In this document: in pieces, positions 1-54,539 of the stretch
How positions within the stretch are numbered: position 1 is the stretch's first letter
Layout of the letters: every line of letters begins with the position of its first letter
Assembly (NCBI GenBank): GCA_032622095.1
Contig: CP136062.1
Location: forward strand, 203,201,959-203,265,958
Reading direction: 5' to 3'
DNA from: Siphonodentalium dalli
Taxonomy: Eukaryota > Mollusca > Scaphopoda > Gadilida > Siphonodentaliidae
DNA length: 64,000 nt
Made by a program: the position numbers and the translations under genes
The notes under the pieces: generated by a model
Databases searched by the model: none
What the model saw: the letters and a program-made list of their open reading frames with translations, nothing else
What the model was told of the DNA's origin: nothing

Positions 1-718
1 AATAGGTGACTTGAAACCACAATACAAGTTAGTGATTTTGGTAATATGGACAAGTTGTCACTGAAAATAATGATCATCTATGAAGAGAAATAAGAGGGGA
101 TGAAAATACAATAGGTTTTATTGAAATGGCAAGTATTTATTCCATAAAACGATCTCTGTCAACACCAACACCTGGAAAATTTCGTCGGCAGTGATGAATA
201 GAATGGCATAAAATGTGTAACCTCAGGCCCAATCTACACCAGAGATATTCAGGGGAAGATTGGAACAAAACATGTTTATTCCTGCATATCCAAGAACAGT
301 CAATAACATTGTTCTGGTCACATGTAATTTGTAAATAAAGGTATCAGATGCTACTGTTGCATTGTGGGCTGGTATCTGCATGGACTACATGTATGTAAGA
401 GGAATAACTCTAAACCCATGGCCATAGTCTAATACATTGAATTTTCACACTGGAGCACATACTAGAGCTAGAAAATATCTTTAACACCTAATACATGACA
501 TAATAGTCCAGCAAGCTGCATAATATATTACCAGTTAGCATGTATAAAAGCATGCCAATTTTATAATACATGTTAAAAGGGTGTACTACACTATTTTATC
601 ACTTTCAAATGGCCGGTTAAAAAAAAAAAAAAAAAGTGTAAAAAAAAAAAAAACCCTGCCTGCCTACCTGGAAAATTTTCCCCATGTTATCGGAAACAGA
701 CATGTTTTTTTTTTTGGC
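1..718. other. No gene seen; A-rich tracts
   Basis: AT-rich single-copy-looking sequence with two A-runs near 619-651. A minus-strand AATAAA (plus TTTATT near 117-122) could be a polyadenylation signal of the ANKRD gene, but no coding terminal exon was found next to it, so this is speculation. Confidence 0.4.
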
Positions 719-2215
719 CTAAGTAATACCCCCCATATTCAACATGTTATTCGAATAAAGTAGCCATTACCATATATTCGGCACTGAAATTATGTCAACA
801 GGTAACCCTAACCCTAAACCCCCTAACCCTAACCCTAACCCCTAACTCTAATCCTAAATTTATTGACTGAATAAAAGCTTGGACAAAATTATGCATGTTG
901 CGAAAAAAATTCTCTAAGTCGAAAAAGGGGGATAACTATACCAAAAAATGTCGGACAGACGTCATAAACGCAGGTTCCCATCGTACTAAATATCTGTGCC
1001 ACGTTTAAAAAAAATTTACCCAAAAATGTAGGAATGAAAGCTCGGACAAAATTATCCATGTTGCAAAAAAATTCCAAGTCGAAAAAGGGAGATAACTCCA
1101 CCAAAAAATGTCCGACAGACGTCATAATCACAGGTGCATATGTTCCCATGGTACTAAATATCTGTGCCAAGTTGAAAAAACGACTGAGAAAAACTCCGGA
1201 CAAATTTGTGTCCACAGACGGACAGACGGTGCGACGGACAGACGAGATGATAGCAGTATACCCCCCCCCCACAACTCATTGCGGGGGGTACAATAAAAAT
1301 ATTAGAATGGTATAATAAAGTTTATGATATGCTAAGCTATCAAATACTAGTATTTTTGCATCAGATAACAAGAGCATCGCTAGGGCGTGGCAAAATACGC
1401 CCTTTAGCCATTTCGAATTGTACTATCGCAAAATAAGATAATACTTTGAGCTTACATTTGAAGAAAATCTGATATACCCCTAATTTCAATGCCAAATTGT
1501 GGTAAAATTCTAAGTCGAAAAATGGCCATAACTCATGTAAAAATAATTAGACAGAACCTATATTCAAACTTGGCGTGTAGTTTTAGCTGGGAAATACACA
1601 TACCAGCTTTGGTTCAGCTCAAATAATAAAAACTGGAGTTATCGGTCGGAAACCAAAAATATTAACAGACGGTCAAATTCTAAGTCGAAAAAGGGCCGTA
1701 ACTCATGTAAAAATAATTGGACGAAACCAATATTCGAACTTGGCCTGTATCTATAGCTGGGAAATACACATACCAACTTTGGTTCAGATCAAATAATCCA
1801 AACTGGAGTTATCGGTCGGAAACCAAAAATGTTAACACGATAAAATTCTAAGTCGAAAAAGGGCCGTAACTCATGTAAAAATAATTGGACATAACCCATA
1901 TTCGAACTTGGCCTGTATCTTTAGCTGGGAAATACACATAACAACTTTGGTTCAGATCAAATAATCCAAACTGGAGTTATCAATCGGAAACCAAAAATGT
2001 TAACGGACGGACAGACGGACGGACAGACTGATAACATAATACGACCTTTTTTCAAAAAGGGCGTATAAAAACCGCTATCCGTCTATATTCATATTTCACT
2101 CGTATCCATCTGCGCTAAAATTAAAAGTGATTAGGTACTGGAGGAGTTAACATTGCTTTGCCACATTGAACTAGAGTTACTTCCCGCTGACTACTCTTTT
2201 GTTTGTTTAAATTAT
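719..2215. repeat. Left copy of a 1.5-kb direct repeat
   Basis: 1497 bp, nearly identical to 2464-3976. Both copies start with CTAAGTAATACCCCCC and end with GTTTGTTTAAATTAT. Each contains a telomere-like block, a GACGG-tailed segment ending in a C-run/G-run hairpin, and an array of roughly 170-bp units with AACTCATGTAAAAATAATTG. A 119-aa to 134-aa open frame in each copy is repeat-derived. Confidence 0.9.
803..857. repeat. Interstitial telomere-like block
   Basis: Irregular AACCCT units (complement TTAGGG) with CCCC variants: about six to eight units. The second copy at 2548-2597 is 6 bp, one unit, shorter. Confidence 0.8.
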
Positions 2216-2463
2216 ACATTACTGTATGTAGGGCTGCCATGACTCATCACGTTTCTGTTGCATTGTGATCATTTATTCATGACTCAATGCATTGTATCTG
2301 TCTGAGCAAACCTTTGATTTTCGTTGTTCTAAGCGCATGTATTTTGAACATCAAGCGTGCTTTTCGTGTAAGCACTTTCCCGATAGACTGTCAGTTTTGA
2401 GTGGGCTACACATTGTCATTGGTTAAATAGCGAGAACTAGAGATGGGCTTGTCCCAGATGGGA
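2216..2463. other. Unique spacer between the two 1.5-kb copies
   Basis: 248 bp without recognisable gene or repeat. Confidence 0.5.
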
Positions 2464-3976
2464 CTAAGTAATACCCCCCATATTCAACATGTTATTCGAA
2501 TAAAGTAGCCATTACCATATATTCGGCACTGAAATTATGTCAACAGGTAACCCTAACCCTAAACCCCCTAACCCTAACCCCTAACTCTAATCCTAAATTT
2601 ATTGACTGAATAAAAGCTTGGACAAAATTATGCATGTTGCGAAAAAAATTCTCTAAGTCGAAAAAGGGGGATAACTATACCAAAAAATGTCGGACAGACG
2701 TCATAAACGCAGGTTCCCATCGTACTAAATATCTGTGCCACGTTTAAAAAAAATTTACCCAAAAATGTAGGAATGAAAGCTCGGACAAAATTATCCATGT
2801 TGCAAAAAAATTCCAAGTCGAAAAAGGGAGATAACTCCACCAAAAAATGTCCGACAGACGTCATAATCACAGGTGCATATGTTCCCATGGTACTAAATAT
2901 CTGTGCCAAGTTGAAAAAACGACTGAGAAAAACTCCGGACAAATTTGTGTCCACAGACGGACGGACGGTGCGACGGACAGACGAGATGATAGCAGTATAC
3001 CCCCCCCCCCCACAACTCATTGCGGGGGGTACAATAAAAATATTAGAATGGTATAATAAAGTTTATGATATGCTAAGCTATCAAATACTAGTATTTTTGC
3101 ATCAGATAACAAGAGCATCGCTAGGGCGTGGCAAAATACGCCCTTTAGCCATTTCGAATTGTACTATCGCAAAATAAGATAATACTTTGAGCTTACATTT
3201 GAAGAAAATCTGATATACCCCTAATTTCAATGCCAAATTGTGGTAAAATTCTAAGTCGAAAAATGGCCATAACTCATGTAAAAATAATTAGACAGAACCT
3301 ATATTCAAACTTGGCGTGTAGTTTTAGCTGGGAAATACACATACCAGCTTTGGTTCAGCTCAAATAATAAAAACTGGAGTTATCGGTCGGAAACCAAAAA
3401 TATTAACAGACGGTCAAATTCTAAGTCGAAAAAGGGCCGTAACTCATGTAAAAATAATTGGACGAAACCAATATTCGAACTTGGCCTGTATCTATAGCTG
3501 GGAAATACACATACCAACTTTGGTTCAGATCAAATAATCCAAACTGGAGTTATCGGTCGGAAACCAAAAATGTTAACACGATAAAATTCTAAGTCGAAAA
3601 AGGGCCGTAACTCATGTAAAAATAATTGGACATAACCCATATTCGAACTTGGCCTGTATCTTTAGCTGGGAAATACACATAACAACTTTGGTTCAGATCA
3701 AATAATCCAAACTGGAGTTATCAATCGGAAACCAAAAATGTTAACGGACGGACGGACGGACAGACGGACGCTAAGACGGACGGACAGACTGATAACATAA
3801 TACGACCTTTTTTCAAAAAGGGCGTATAAAAACCGCTATCCGTCTATATTCATATTTCACTCGTATCCATCTGCGCTAAAATTAAAAGTGATTAGGTACT
3901 GGAGGAGTTAACATTGCTTTGCCACATTGAACTAGAGTTACTTCCCGCTGACTACTCTTTTGTTTGTTTAAATTAT
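2464..3976. repeat. Right copy of the 1.5-kb direct repeat
   Basis: 1513 bp. It differs from the left copy mainly by one missing telomere-like hexamer near 2570, by single substitutions, and by a longer GACG-rich tail near 3745-3790. This is the pattern expected for a recent segmental duplication in which only simple repeats have changed length. Confidence 0.9.
2548..2597. repeat. Interstitial telomere-like block, second copy
   Basis: Same AACCCT-type block as at 803-857, inside the duplicated segment. Confidence 0.8.
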
Positions 3977-6171
3977 CGTCTGTTAGTTAAACATACTATG
4001 ATGTTAGCCCCTTTATCCATCAACTAATCTGTCTGAAAAATGGAACTATAAACACAAGCTCATTACCATGGCTGTGCTTGGGTATACAAATTTGCGCTTT
4101 TTACTCTTCTTTCGATTTGAGACGCATGGGCCAACTGAGTGGAGCATATAATAAACAGAAAATCTACATTTTTTGGTTGGATATGGTAATTATCTCATTC
4201 GTGAAAACAAAAACAATGTATTTCCACTCATGGCAGAGCCACTCGTGGCAATGCATTTTGTTTTGTCATCACCCATGAGATTATTCACATAACCAACTAA
4301 AAAGTGTTAGATATCCTCTATGTATTAAACAGATATTTACACCCTGTAACACCCAAAATAAAAGGACATAAAATTAAATTGTCAACGAGTCGATAATTTG
4401 GAGAGCTAGTCGATAACACCTTGGTGTTGCCATGCATTTCCGTAGGCACTCACGTTGAGTCATGCGACATGATATGACTGGTTACTCAAATGTCGGAAAT
4501 TGTCGGAATCCAAAAATCGCATGAAATAATAACTCGGTCTGACATTCAGATTCCATCTTGTCGATATGTAATTGTAATTCGACTGTTCAAAAAACGCGAA
4601 GGCCAGCCTCAGACAATGCTAGATCAAAGATGCCACTGCTGACATGAGTAGCATTATGGGCACGTGCAAGTCATGCAACCACGGTGTCAGCATTTTTATT
4701 ACTCTGAAGTTTCAATTACAATCTTGCAATCTTGGAAAAAGTATTCACATTGTTCAACGCTACGTATTGCATTGTGTGACTGTTCAGATTTAAACCTTCT
4801 CACTGTAATTGCACAAGTGCGTCAGTTATTGCCGATATGCGCCATTTTTCAAAGCGCACGCCAAAATCGTCAGGTGATGAGAAGCATCATAATTTAACAA
4901 CTATAAAGTATTTTAGTCAGTCTCAATATTTATTTTCCATATACATATTAAAGATGTATTCAGGATTTGAGACTAATTTTTGCTAAACTTATGTGCCTTT
5001 TAATTTAGATTCTAAAGAATAATGAAGAAATAACTCTTGTTTCGATTACGGTTATGCAGTTAAAACTGAAAAGTTTGAAGACATATTCTATAATGCGTAA
5101 TATTAAATTTGTCTCCAACTTTCCGCTATAATTCATAACCCAAATTGAAACTAGATTTATTAATTTTAATATAATCCATCATTCACAGCAGAACCACCAT
5201 AAGTAGAAGATAGAACTAAAACGAGCGAAAACATCTGAACAAGATTACGCATAAAGTTGAAATCCGACATGCTGTTAATCACACCTCTATAATCAATTGC
5301 TCAAGTGGTCTCAATAATTCATTGTTTTGATTGGCTAGTGTCATGACATAGCGATAATGCAATAGTGTTGCATTTGTTTATGGTACATGTAGATTTCAGC
5401 TGTTGTTTGTTTCAATTATCTGCCAATGTTAGCACAAGTCTTGTGGATTTCTCTTGGTACTTGACCGCCAAGGGTTAAAAGTACATTTATTGGCGGGGCA
5501 ATCATACGCCATAGGATTTCTGATGCAACACCGAAATTCCCTTCTGCAGAAAGTAATCAAGAAATTTAGGTTATTTATTTTATTGAGAAATAACCCTGGT
5601 GGCTAATGGTGTGAGAACCAATTGTTTCTTTTACAGTATTCTATGAATTGAAAGCTTATGAATGATTAAACTATAATGAAACGAGAAAGTGTTACACAAA
5701 AGATGCTACTTTGATTTGTGTTTTATTTTTAATTTCCTATGGAATTTATTTCATATCATTTCGATGTTATAGAGGGGCAACAAATATTATTTTGTAAATT
5801 TTTCAATAACAATATTCTTTGTTATTTACGTAGGTCTATTTTTAATATCTGTCATATCTGGTTTTCAACATTTTTCAACAGAACAAAGAAAACAATGCTA
5901 AATCAGATTATGTTGTTGTTGTAACTGTGGGTCTGGAACCCTGAATGCATATTTAATGAGAGAGATAAGTTACAATAATTCAGGAAAAATCAACTTTAAG
6001 TTGCCAAGCAGGTAGTGGGCATTTCGATTTCCACAGTGAATGCTGATACGGACCATGTGTAGTGACAATTGCAAATTCATCATGATGTATCATCTCAAAA
6101 ATATTGTGATCCACATTTTGGATTCACCTTTGCATCTTTGCAGCACTGGTCATAAGCAATTTGTATGCAGT
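3977..6171. other. No gene or clear repeat seen
   Basis: AT-rich sequence with only short chance reading frames. The missing last exon of the ANKRD gene was searched for here without success. Confidence 0.4.
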
Positions 6172-6173
6172 TA

Positions 6174-7796
6174 CCGTATTATCGCGGGTATAAGACCAGG
6201 GGGCCTAGGGAATAAATAACTTGAAAAGGCATGGGTGGTCTTATACCCCGGAAAATTTTGAGAAAATATGGCGTTGGACGATGGATGAGTAAGTATATTT
6301 AGCGTAAGTATATAGAACATATCTCATTTCTGCATTTCGAGGTATACGTACATGTAAACGTAACTTTACCAGAAAGCTGGGATTTCCCCACATTTAGTTT
6401 CGGTTTCGCACGTGGTCGATACAGAATTAACGTTGAATTGGAAATCTTACACAGAAAATATGCACAGAAAATATGCATAGAAACGAACAGTCAAAATAAC
6501 ACATGTGATAAATAACACAGTATAAGAATATATATGCCTAGAAACGTATGTAAAACTTTGTCTAGATAAATTATTTGGGAATTACAATGGGGATTTATAT
6601 TCCGATAATCGTTTCGTAAACGGAGTCCTGCATTCCGTAAAATATTTAGTTTCTGTTGACATTAAAACAAGAATGTTGTGCTTCATATGTCAATCAATGG
6701 AAAGTGGGCGTTAAATTTAACTGAGAAAATCCAATCGCTATTCAGAATGAGAAAACAATACAGCTTATGCGGTTACATAACTTACATTGTGTACATCAAT
6801 GCATGAATCCCGCATCTATAGTCTATAGTAGTCTAGTTTATATCAATGTTCAGACTTAATCCGATTAGGAAACTAATAAACCCGACGCTTTATTCGTGAT
6901 CTGTTGTCCACATAGAGGATGTTACAATAGCGACTAATTGCATGTTTGACAAAAGCCAGTGAGTGTAATTATTTAACACTAACAGTACTGACAAAAGAGT
7001 TGTATTTCTGCTAAAAAGCACGTGTTTTAATAAATAGAGTTATCGCTCCTAAACTGTTTATACTGTAAAACGTGAACAAAATGCAGCTTAAAAATGTTAA
7101 TGTCAATAACCTTTATTTTGGTTTCGAGTACATAACGTTGACGTAGTTTGGAAAGCATTGTTGTTCAATGACAAGTTCCCCTTCTGCTTCTTTTTATACC
7201 CACTGTGTGTTTACATAACCAGGAAGCCAGTCTCTCTGTGTTTGGTTACATGAAGGAACATACCGACTTTGTCACTGAACGCGAAAAATATGTTTTTACA
7301 GTACTGTAGTTGGACAGACACGCAAAGCCGCGCATGGCTTTTGAACTTGAAGCTACATAATTATGTACGTTGTTAGCGACTCGGTTCATTTGTATTTGAT
7401 GTCTGTTAATGATTTGTTTCCCCGGGAAGTATAATTTAATAAACAAATAAGATTTTAAGATTCACTTTATTTTATTTTATTTTATTGAATATTCTCACTT
7501 GCCTACGAAGTATAATTTTCCGTTTTGAATATAAATATTATATTTCTCGAGTTCGTCAATCTTTTTTTCTGTCTACAAGCTGATATCAAATACTTACTTA
7601 CCACCGCTGAAATTGAAAAAAATTTGGGGTGGGCCTAAACTCGAATATACCCCTTTGCATGCAATAAACCCGTTTTGGAGGGGTTATGGTTAGGGCCTAG
7701 GGAGGGGGTGGTCTTATACCCCGGAAAACTTACTTCCAGTGAAAATACTGGGGTGGTCTTATGCCCGAAAGTGGGCTTATACCCGCTAGAATAGGG
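6174..7796. mobile_element. 1.6-kb TIR element, TA target
   Basis: Left end CCGTATTATCGCGGGTATAA and reversed right end CCCTATTCTAGCGGGTATAA form an inverted repeat, each flanked by TA. Both ends also carry internal GGTGGTCTTATACCCCGG motifs (near 6230 and 7708). No transposase frame is visible, so it is non-autonomous. TA flanks suggest the Tc1/mariner/pogo superfamily (inference). Confidence 0.65.
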
Positions 7797-7798
7797 TA

Positions 7799-8557
7799 TT
7801 TCCATATAATTTATGTAATTTATAAATTATACATAAATTTATAATTTATATTTCGTGACAAGTCACTATCCAACCATGAACGCATGTTGGATAAAAACAC
7901 ATTGTGCACATAAACATACCATTTATTCTCCTATGCATTTTACTGAAAATTGTAGGACAAATTTTCAACAGGTGGATATATTTGTCTCATTCTTATGTTG
8001 GGCCATATTTTTTTCCAGATGAATGAAACCATTTAGTGATGTGAGTATGTAAGAAATGAATTTGGGTTTCAATGAGGTGATGGGATTTTGATAGTGATTA
8101 AAACTAAGCATTGGGGGTTCAAGCCGAGTTTGCTGGATTTTTATTGTGGTCAAAACCCATGTCTACGTGGAATCCACCAATTATTAATATATTTACATAC
8201 ATAATTTACGAAATAGGATTTGTCTTTATATAATTCCCAATATTTATTCAATTCTTACAGAATCCACCGAGTGGCTAATCGCGGAATACAAATTATATCG
8301 AACAGATTTCTTCTGGCACACTGCCAAATCCAAATATGATGAATAGTCATGCAATCTATGGATTGTTCATGTCCGACACTAACCTGTGATTTCCAGAACC
8401 TATTTCAAATACAGGGATATAGGATGGCTAAAAATTTCAGTCATCATGGTTGCAGGGGAGGGTGCGTGGCTATCATAATGCTATGGAAAAGGGGAAGAAA
8501 TACTAGGTGTATGTACAATATTCATTCAAAGACTCATGTATTCACAAAACTTCTTAC
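7799..8557. other. Downstream part of the open last intron; no gene seen
   Basis: AT-rich. A short hairpin of TAAATTTATAAT-type sequence occurs near 7808-7850. Two weak pseudo-exon candidates at 8260-8340 are discussed among the rejected items. Confidence 0.4.
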
Positions 8558-51230
<42,673 letters not shown>

Positions 51231-53644
51231 CTGCAAAGAAAAAAAATAACTGAATAAGTTTAAAGCTACCGGTATATACAATCATCAAATTAAACCCAAG
51301 AGTGTTTTAAGAATTTTGATAACCAAAATTTTACTACTGGTACTAGTTAGTACATGTATCGGTATTACTGATAAATATAATTAATGTCAATCATGCAAGT
51401 TATTCTAGGACACACTAGTATCTGCATCAGTATACTATTACCAGAGGGGTAGTCTCCTTTTGGGCAAGTCTTTTGGGTTGGTACCAATACCGCACATGTA
51501 AGGTACATGTAAGTGACTGATTGCTTAATGAAAGTACAATTTTTTTTATATCTTTATACCTTCAATGTTCACATACACGGTATGCATGAACAAAATGTGG
51601 TAATCAATATTTTTCAAAAACAAAATATCAAATGCAACATTTTCGGTCATAGTAACCAAGGGGAATCAGGGGATTCATAATAACTCATACATTGTATGGG
51701 TACACGTCACAGAAACTGCATGTACTACATGTATTATTTGTTTCCTGAAAGTTTCCACCCTGTACTATTATTCTACCCTAGACATACCATGATACCAGTA
51801 GTTTTACTTGAGTTAAAATTTGAGGATTTTCCACCCTGTACTATTGTTAGACATTCTAGTGTACTGTAAATGCAGCAATGGTTATCAATATTTTCACCGA
51901 CGCCATAGTAGTACATGTACATGTACTTTCTCTTGATTCTATTAAGTTTCCTGGCTTTACAGTATACAACCACTAATCCCACTATGCATGTACCAGTGTA
52001 TTGATTTGTGGCACTGGCCAGCTCTATGACACAGCACATGATCTGCTATTCCTATGGTATCAAAGGCTTTCAAGGGTTTATTGATGCTAGAGATAATGTG
52101 TGTACTTACTGACAGACAACTTACCGTTTGGTACTAAAAGTGTGTTTCCACCCCATCCCCCCCAGCAACTACATGTACCGGGTACCAGAACAAATACATG
52201 TACATGTACAGGACATGTATCTTCAAGCCTAATTACAAGAGTACTTTAGGCCAACAAAAAAAAACCTCTTTGTTTCCGATACCCTGCCTGGCTGAGATTT
52301 TCTTGTCTGCTTAATTTTTGTTTTCAATTTTCTCCCGAAAGCTAGTCTATATACTAGTATTTACCTGCCAAAGACAGAGCCAAACTATACTGTACCTTGT
52401 ATGATACTTGCAATATTCGTATATCATTAGCCTTAATGCTGAATTTTAATGATCTTTACAGATGCCCGATCATAGCCATCCAATGAATTTAATAGTTTGT
52501 ACGTTTAGTGGGCAAAACATTATTTACAACTTATTTTTCCGTTTCCATTGAAGATGAAAATTTTACTTCTGAAATTTCGCCAAAATGTCTTTGCTAATGA
52601 CATATTTATAGAAATAAAAACATGAACCACGAAGAGATGATGATAGTTGTAACTAACAACCTAGTTATGCTCCCCTGAGATCATCAAAAGATTGCTGTAA
52701 ATTGTAAAATCTGATACCAATTACCAAAATTCGAAGTAAATAAAAATGTGACAAAATCAGACACAGAAATTGTGTGAGAATTTATACCAATGTTCAATAT
52801 AATATAATAAATAATGCATGTCTTGTCATTGACTATGCCATAATAGATCACTATTTTGGCATACATGTAGTCCACCCCAAGCCTTGCCGTATCTATATAA
52901 TAGAATAGTAGAATACACAAAAGCTTGTTTGGTAAATCATCAATCCACTCGGAGTAAATTTGGTATTCAGAAACACTATGTGTGTATTTTGTTTGTATCA
53001 TGATCCTACTGATAAGAATTATTAGAAAGTCAGAACTGAAAACATCAAAGAAATTTGTCAAACACTTCAACCCTCTGTGGACCCCGACACCCCGCAGCAA
53101 CTCAGTACATTATTTTTATGTTACAAGGCGAAGTGATATGAAACCTGAGGTTGTGAAAGTGTATAAAAAGCTATTGGAATTTATGATAAAATATTTTTGG
53201 TCACATAATATCACAGATGTCACATACATGTACTAACTATCACAGATTTATGGAAGTACATGTATAACTAGAATTTTGTTTATTAACTTGTCAACATGGA
53301 ACTATATTTTCCCACGAGCATTGTAATCCCTACTGTATATCACTTGCCATTCAAAATGTATGGGAAACATTTATACCTACAATGCACCTTTATACATACA
53401 TACATACATGTATGATGTACAGTACAGCGGCGATTAACAACTTTTTTTCACAATTTAACCGTTAAATACTATAGTAGGGTAATGTAAGCAAGGTATAAAG
53501 AGGTACCGGTATTAACTTCCCCAACCTGCATAAGCTGTTACTAGGAAACAATTTTATACCATGTACAGGTCTACATTGGCGATTAACAACTTTTTTTCAC
53601 AATGACTGTTAATACTATACAAATGTACGTGATCATGGTATAAA
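51231..53644. other. Upstream intron of the ANKRD gene, no gene seen
   Basis: Should be intron if the 5'UTR acceptor at 51231 is right. Many GTACATGTAC palindromes. A segment TTTCCACCCTGTACTATT occurs twice (51748, 51828) and a variant at 39498. Confidence 0.4.
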
Positions 53645-53896
53645 CAAGCCTTGAAATAGTGTGTGTCATTTGCAGAATGAGGTCCCCAGAGGGTGAATTT
53701 AGTGATGCTCCCCCGCATAGTGGGCTAGCATCACCAAATTCACCCTCTGGGGTCCTCATTCTGCTGAGGTGTAAGCAGAATGATGTCACCAGAGGGTGAA
53801 TTTGGTGATGCTAGCCCGCTATGCGGGGTAGCATCACTAAATTCACCCTCTGGAGACCTCATTCTACAAATGACAGACACACTATTTCAAGGCTTG
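53645..53896. mobile_element. Palindromic hAT-like MITE, copy 3
   Basis: 252 bp, CAAGCCTTGAAATAGTGTG and inverse; flanks GGTATAAA and GGTATACA agree at 7 of 8 bases. Same head-to-head structure as 26849-27101. Confidence 0.85.
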
Positions 53897-54268
53897 GGTA
53901 TACATGTACATGTAAATTAGATTTACAGTGTAGCTACCGGGTATATGATGAATGGATGATACAGTGAGATACCATATCAATATTTTATCTTTCAAACAAG
54001 TTCAACAGGAATTTCTACATCAAAGTGTCTATTATTTTTAACTAGGGTTGCCAAGACTATGAGTTTTCAGAATCGACTAAGTGCTCCGTGTTTTATTTCA
54101 TACACAACAAGGAATACTCATGCTCTCATAGTCTCATCTGTCCCGCAGTAGTTATGAACATGCCCTTACTATTAAGTACTGGCCATAATTGCAGATGTTT
54201 CTGCAAACTACACACATGACAGTAACTTTGCAAAATTGCATGAAGTAAAGCTAATCTATTAAGAATAG

Positions 54269-54494
54269 GATCGGCGAATATGACACAGAACGCACGTGGT
54301 CCAAAGTGTTGGAAAGTTTGCTAACCGGCAATGACGAGGTCACGGAGGTGAAGTTGAAAAACAGCGTGGTAGCTGTCAGCGTTTCGCAAACCGGAACGGA
54401 CACTGTCAATGTATTTTCGTGCGAAGCTATTCGGGTGATAATGGACTTCCAACCCAAAATTGAAATTTGTGAAATTTCTTGTCACTCAAAGTGA
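54269..54494 (+). CDS. Orphan terminal-exon-like segment, unknown protein
   Basis: Open plus-strand frame of about 75 codons from a possible AG acceptor at 54267-54268 (AAGAATAG|G) to TGA at 54492. It reads EYDTERTWSKVLESLLTGND, EVTEVKLKNSVVAVSVSQTG, then TDTVNVFSCEAIRVIMDFQP and a Cys-containing tail. Composition is protein-like and CpG-richer than its surroundings, and AATAAA occurs at 54527-54532, 33 bp after the stop. I do not recognise the family. The acceptor lacks a good pyrimidine tract, and no upstream exon was found, so it could be a processed fragment or retrocopy. Confidence 0.4.
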
Positions 54495-54526
54495 ACCAGG
54501 ACTGCAGAGTGCTATAATTTCAACTA

Positions 54527-54532
54527 AATAAA
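54527..54532 (+). promoter_or_regulatory. Possible polyadenylation signal
   Basis: AATAAA 33 bp downstream of the stop codon of the orphan terminal-exon-like frame. Confidence 0.35.
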
Positions 54533-54539
54533 TTAGTCG

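Noticed and set aside
889-1315. Overlapping frames of 93-134 aa in both 1.5-kb copies
   Set aside because: Repeat-derived; both strands open, with a GACG tail inside the frame.
8264-8340. Possible terminal exon: plus strand after TTCTTACAG (STEWLIAEYKLYRTDFF) or minus strand after TTTGGCAG (CARRNLFDIICIPRL)
   Set aside because: Both strands give a short open stretch with a plausible AG, so at least one is chance. The minus-strand version, which would be in phase with the ANKRD gene, shows no similarity to the expected tail.
52684-53100. 138-aa minus-strand frame
   Set aside because: Composition typical of AT-rich non-coding sequence (Ile/Tyr/Phe-rich) with no motif; no splice or polyadenylation context.
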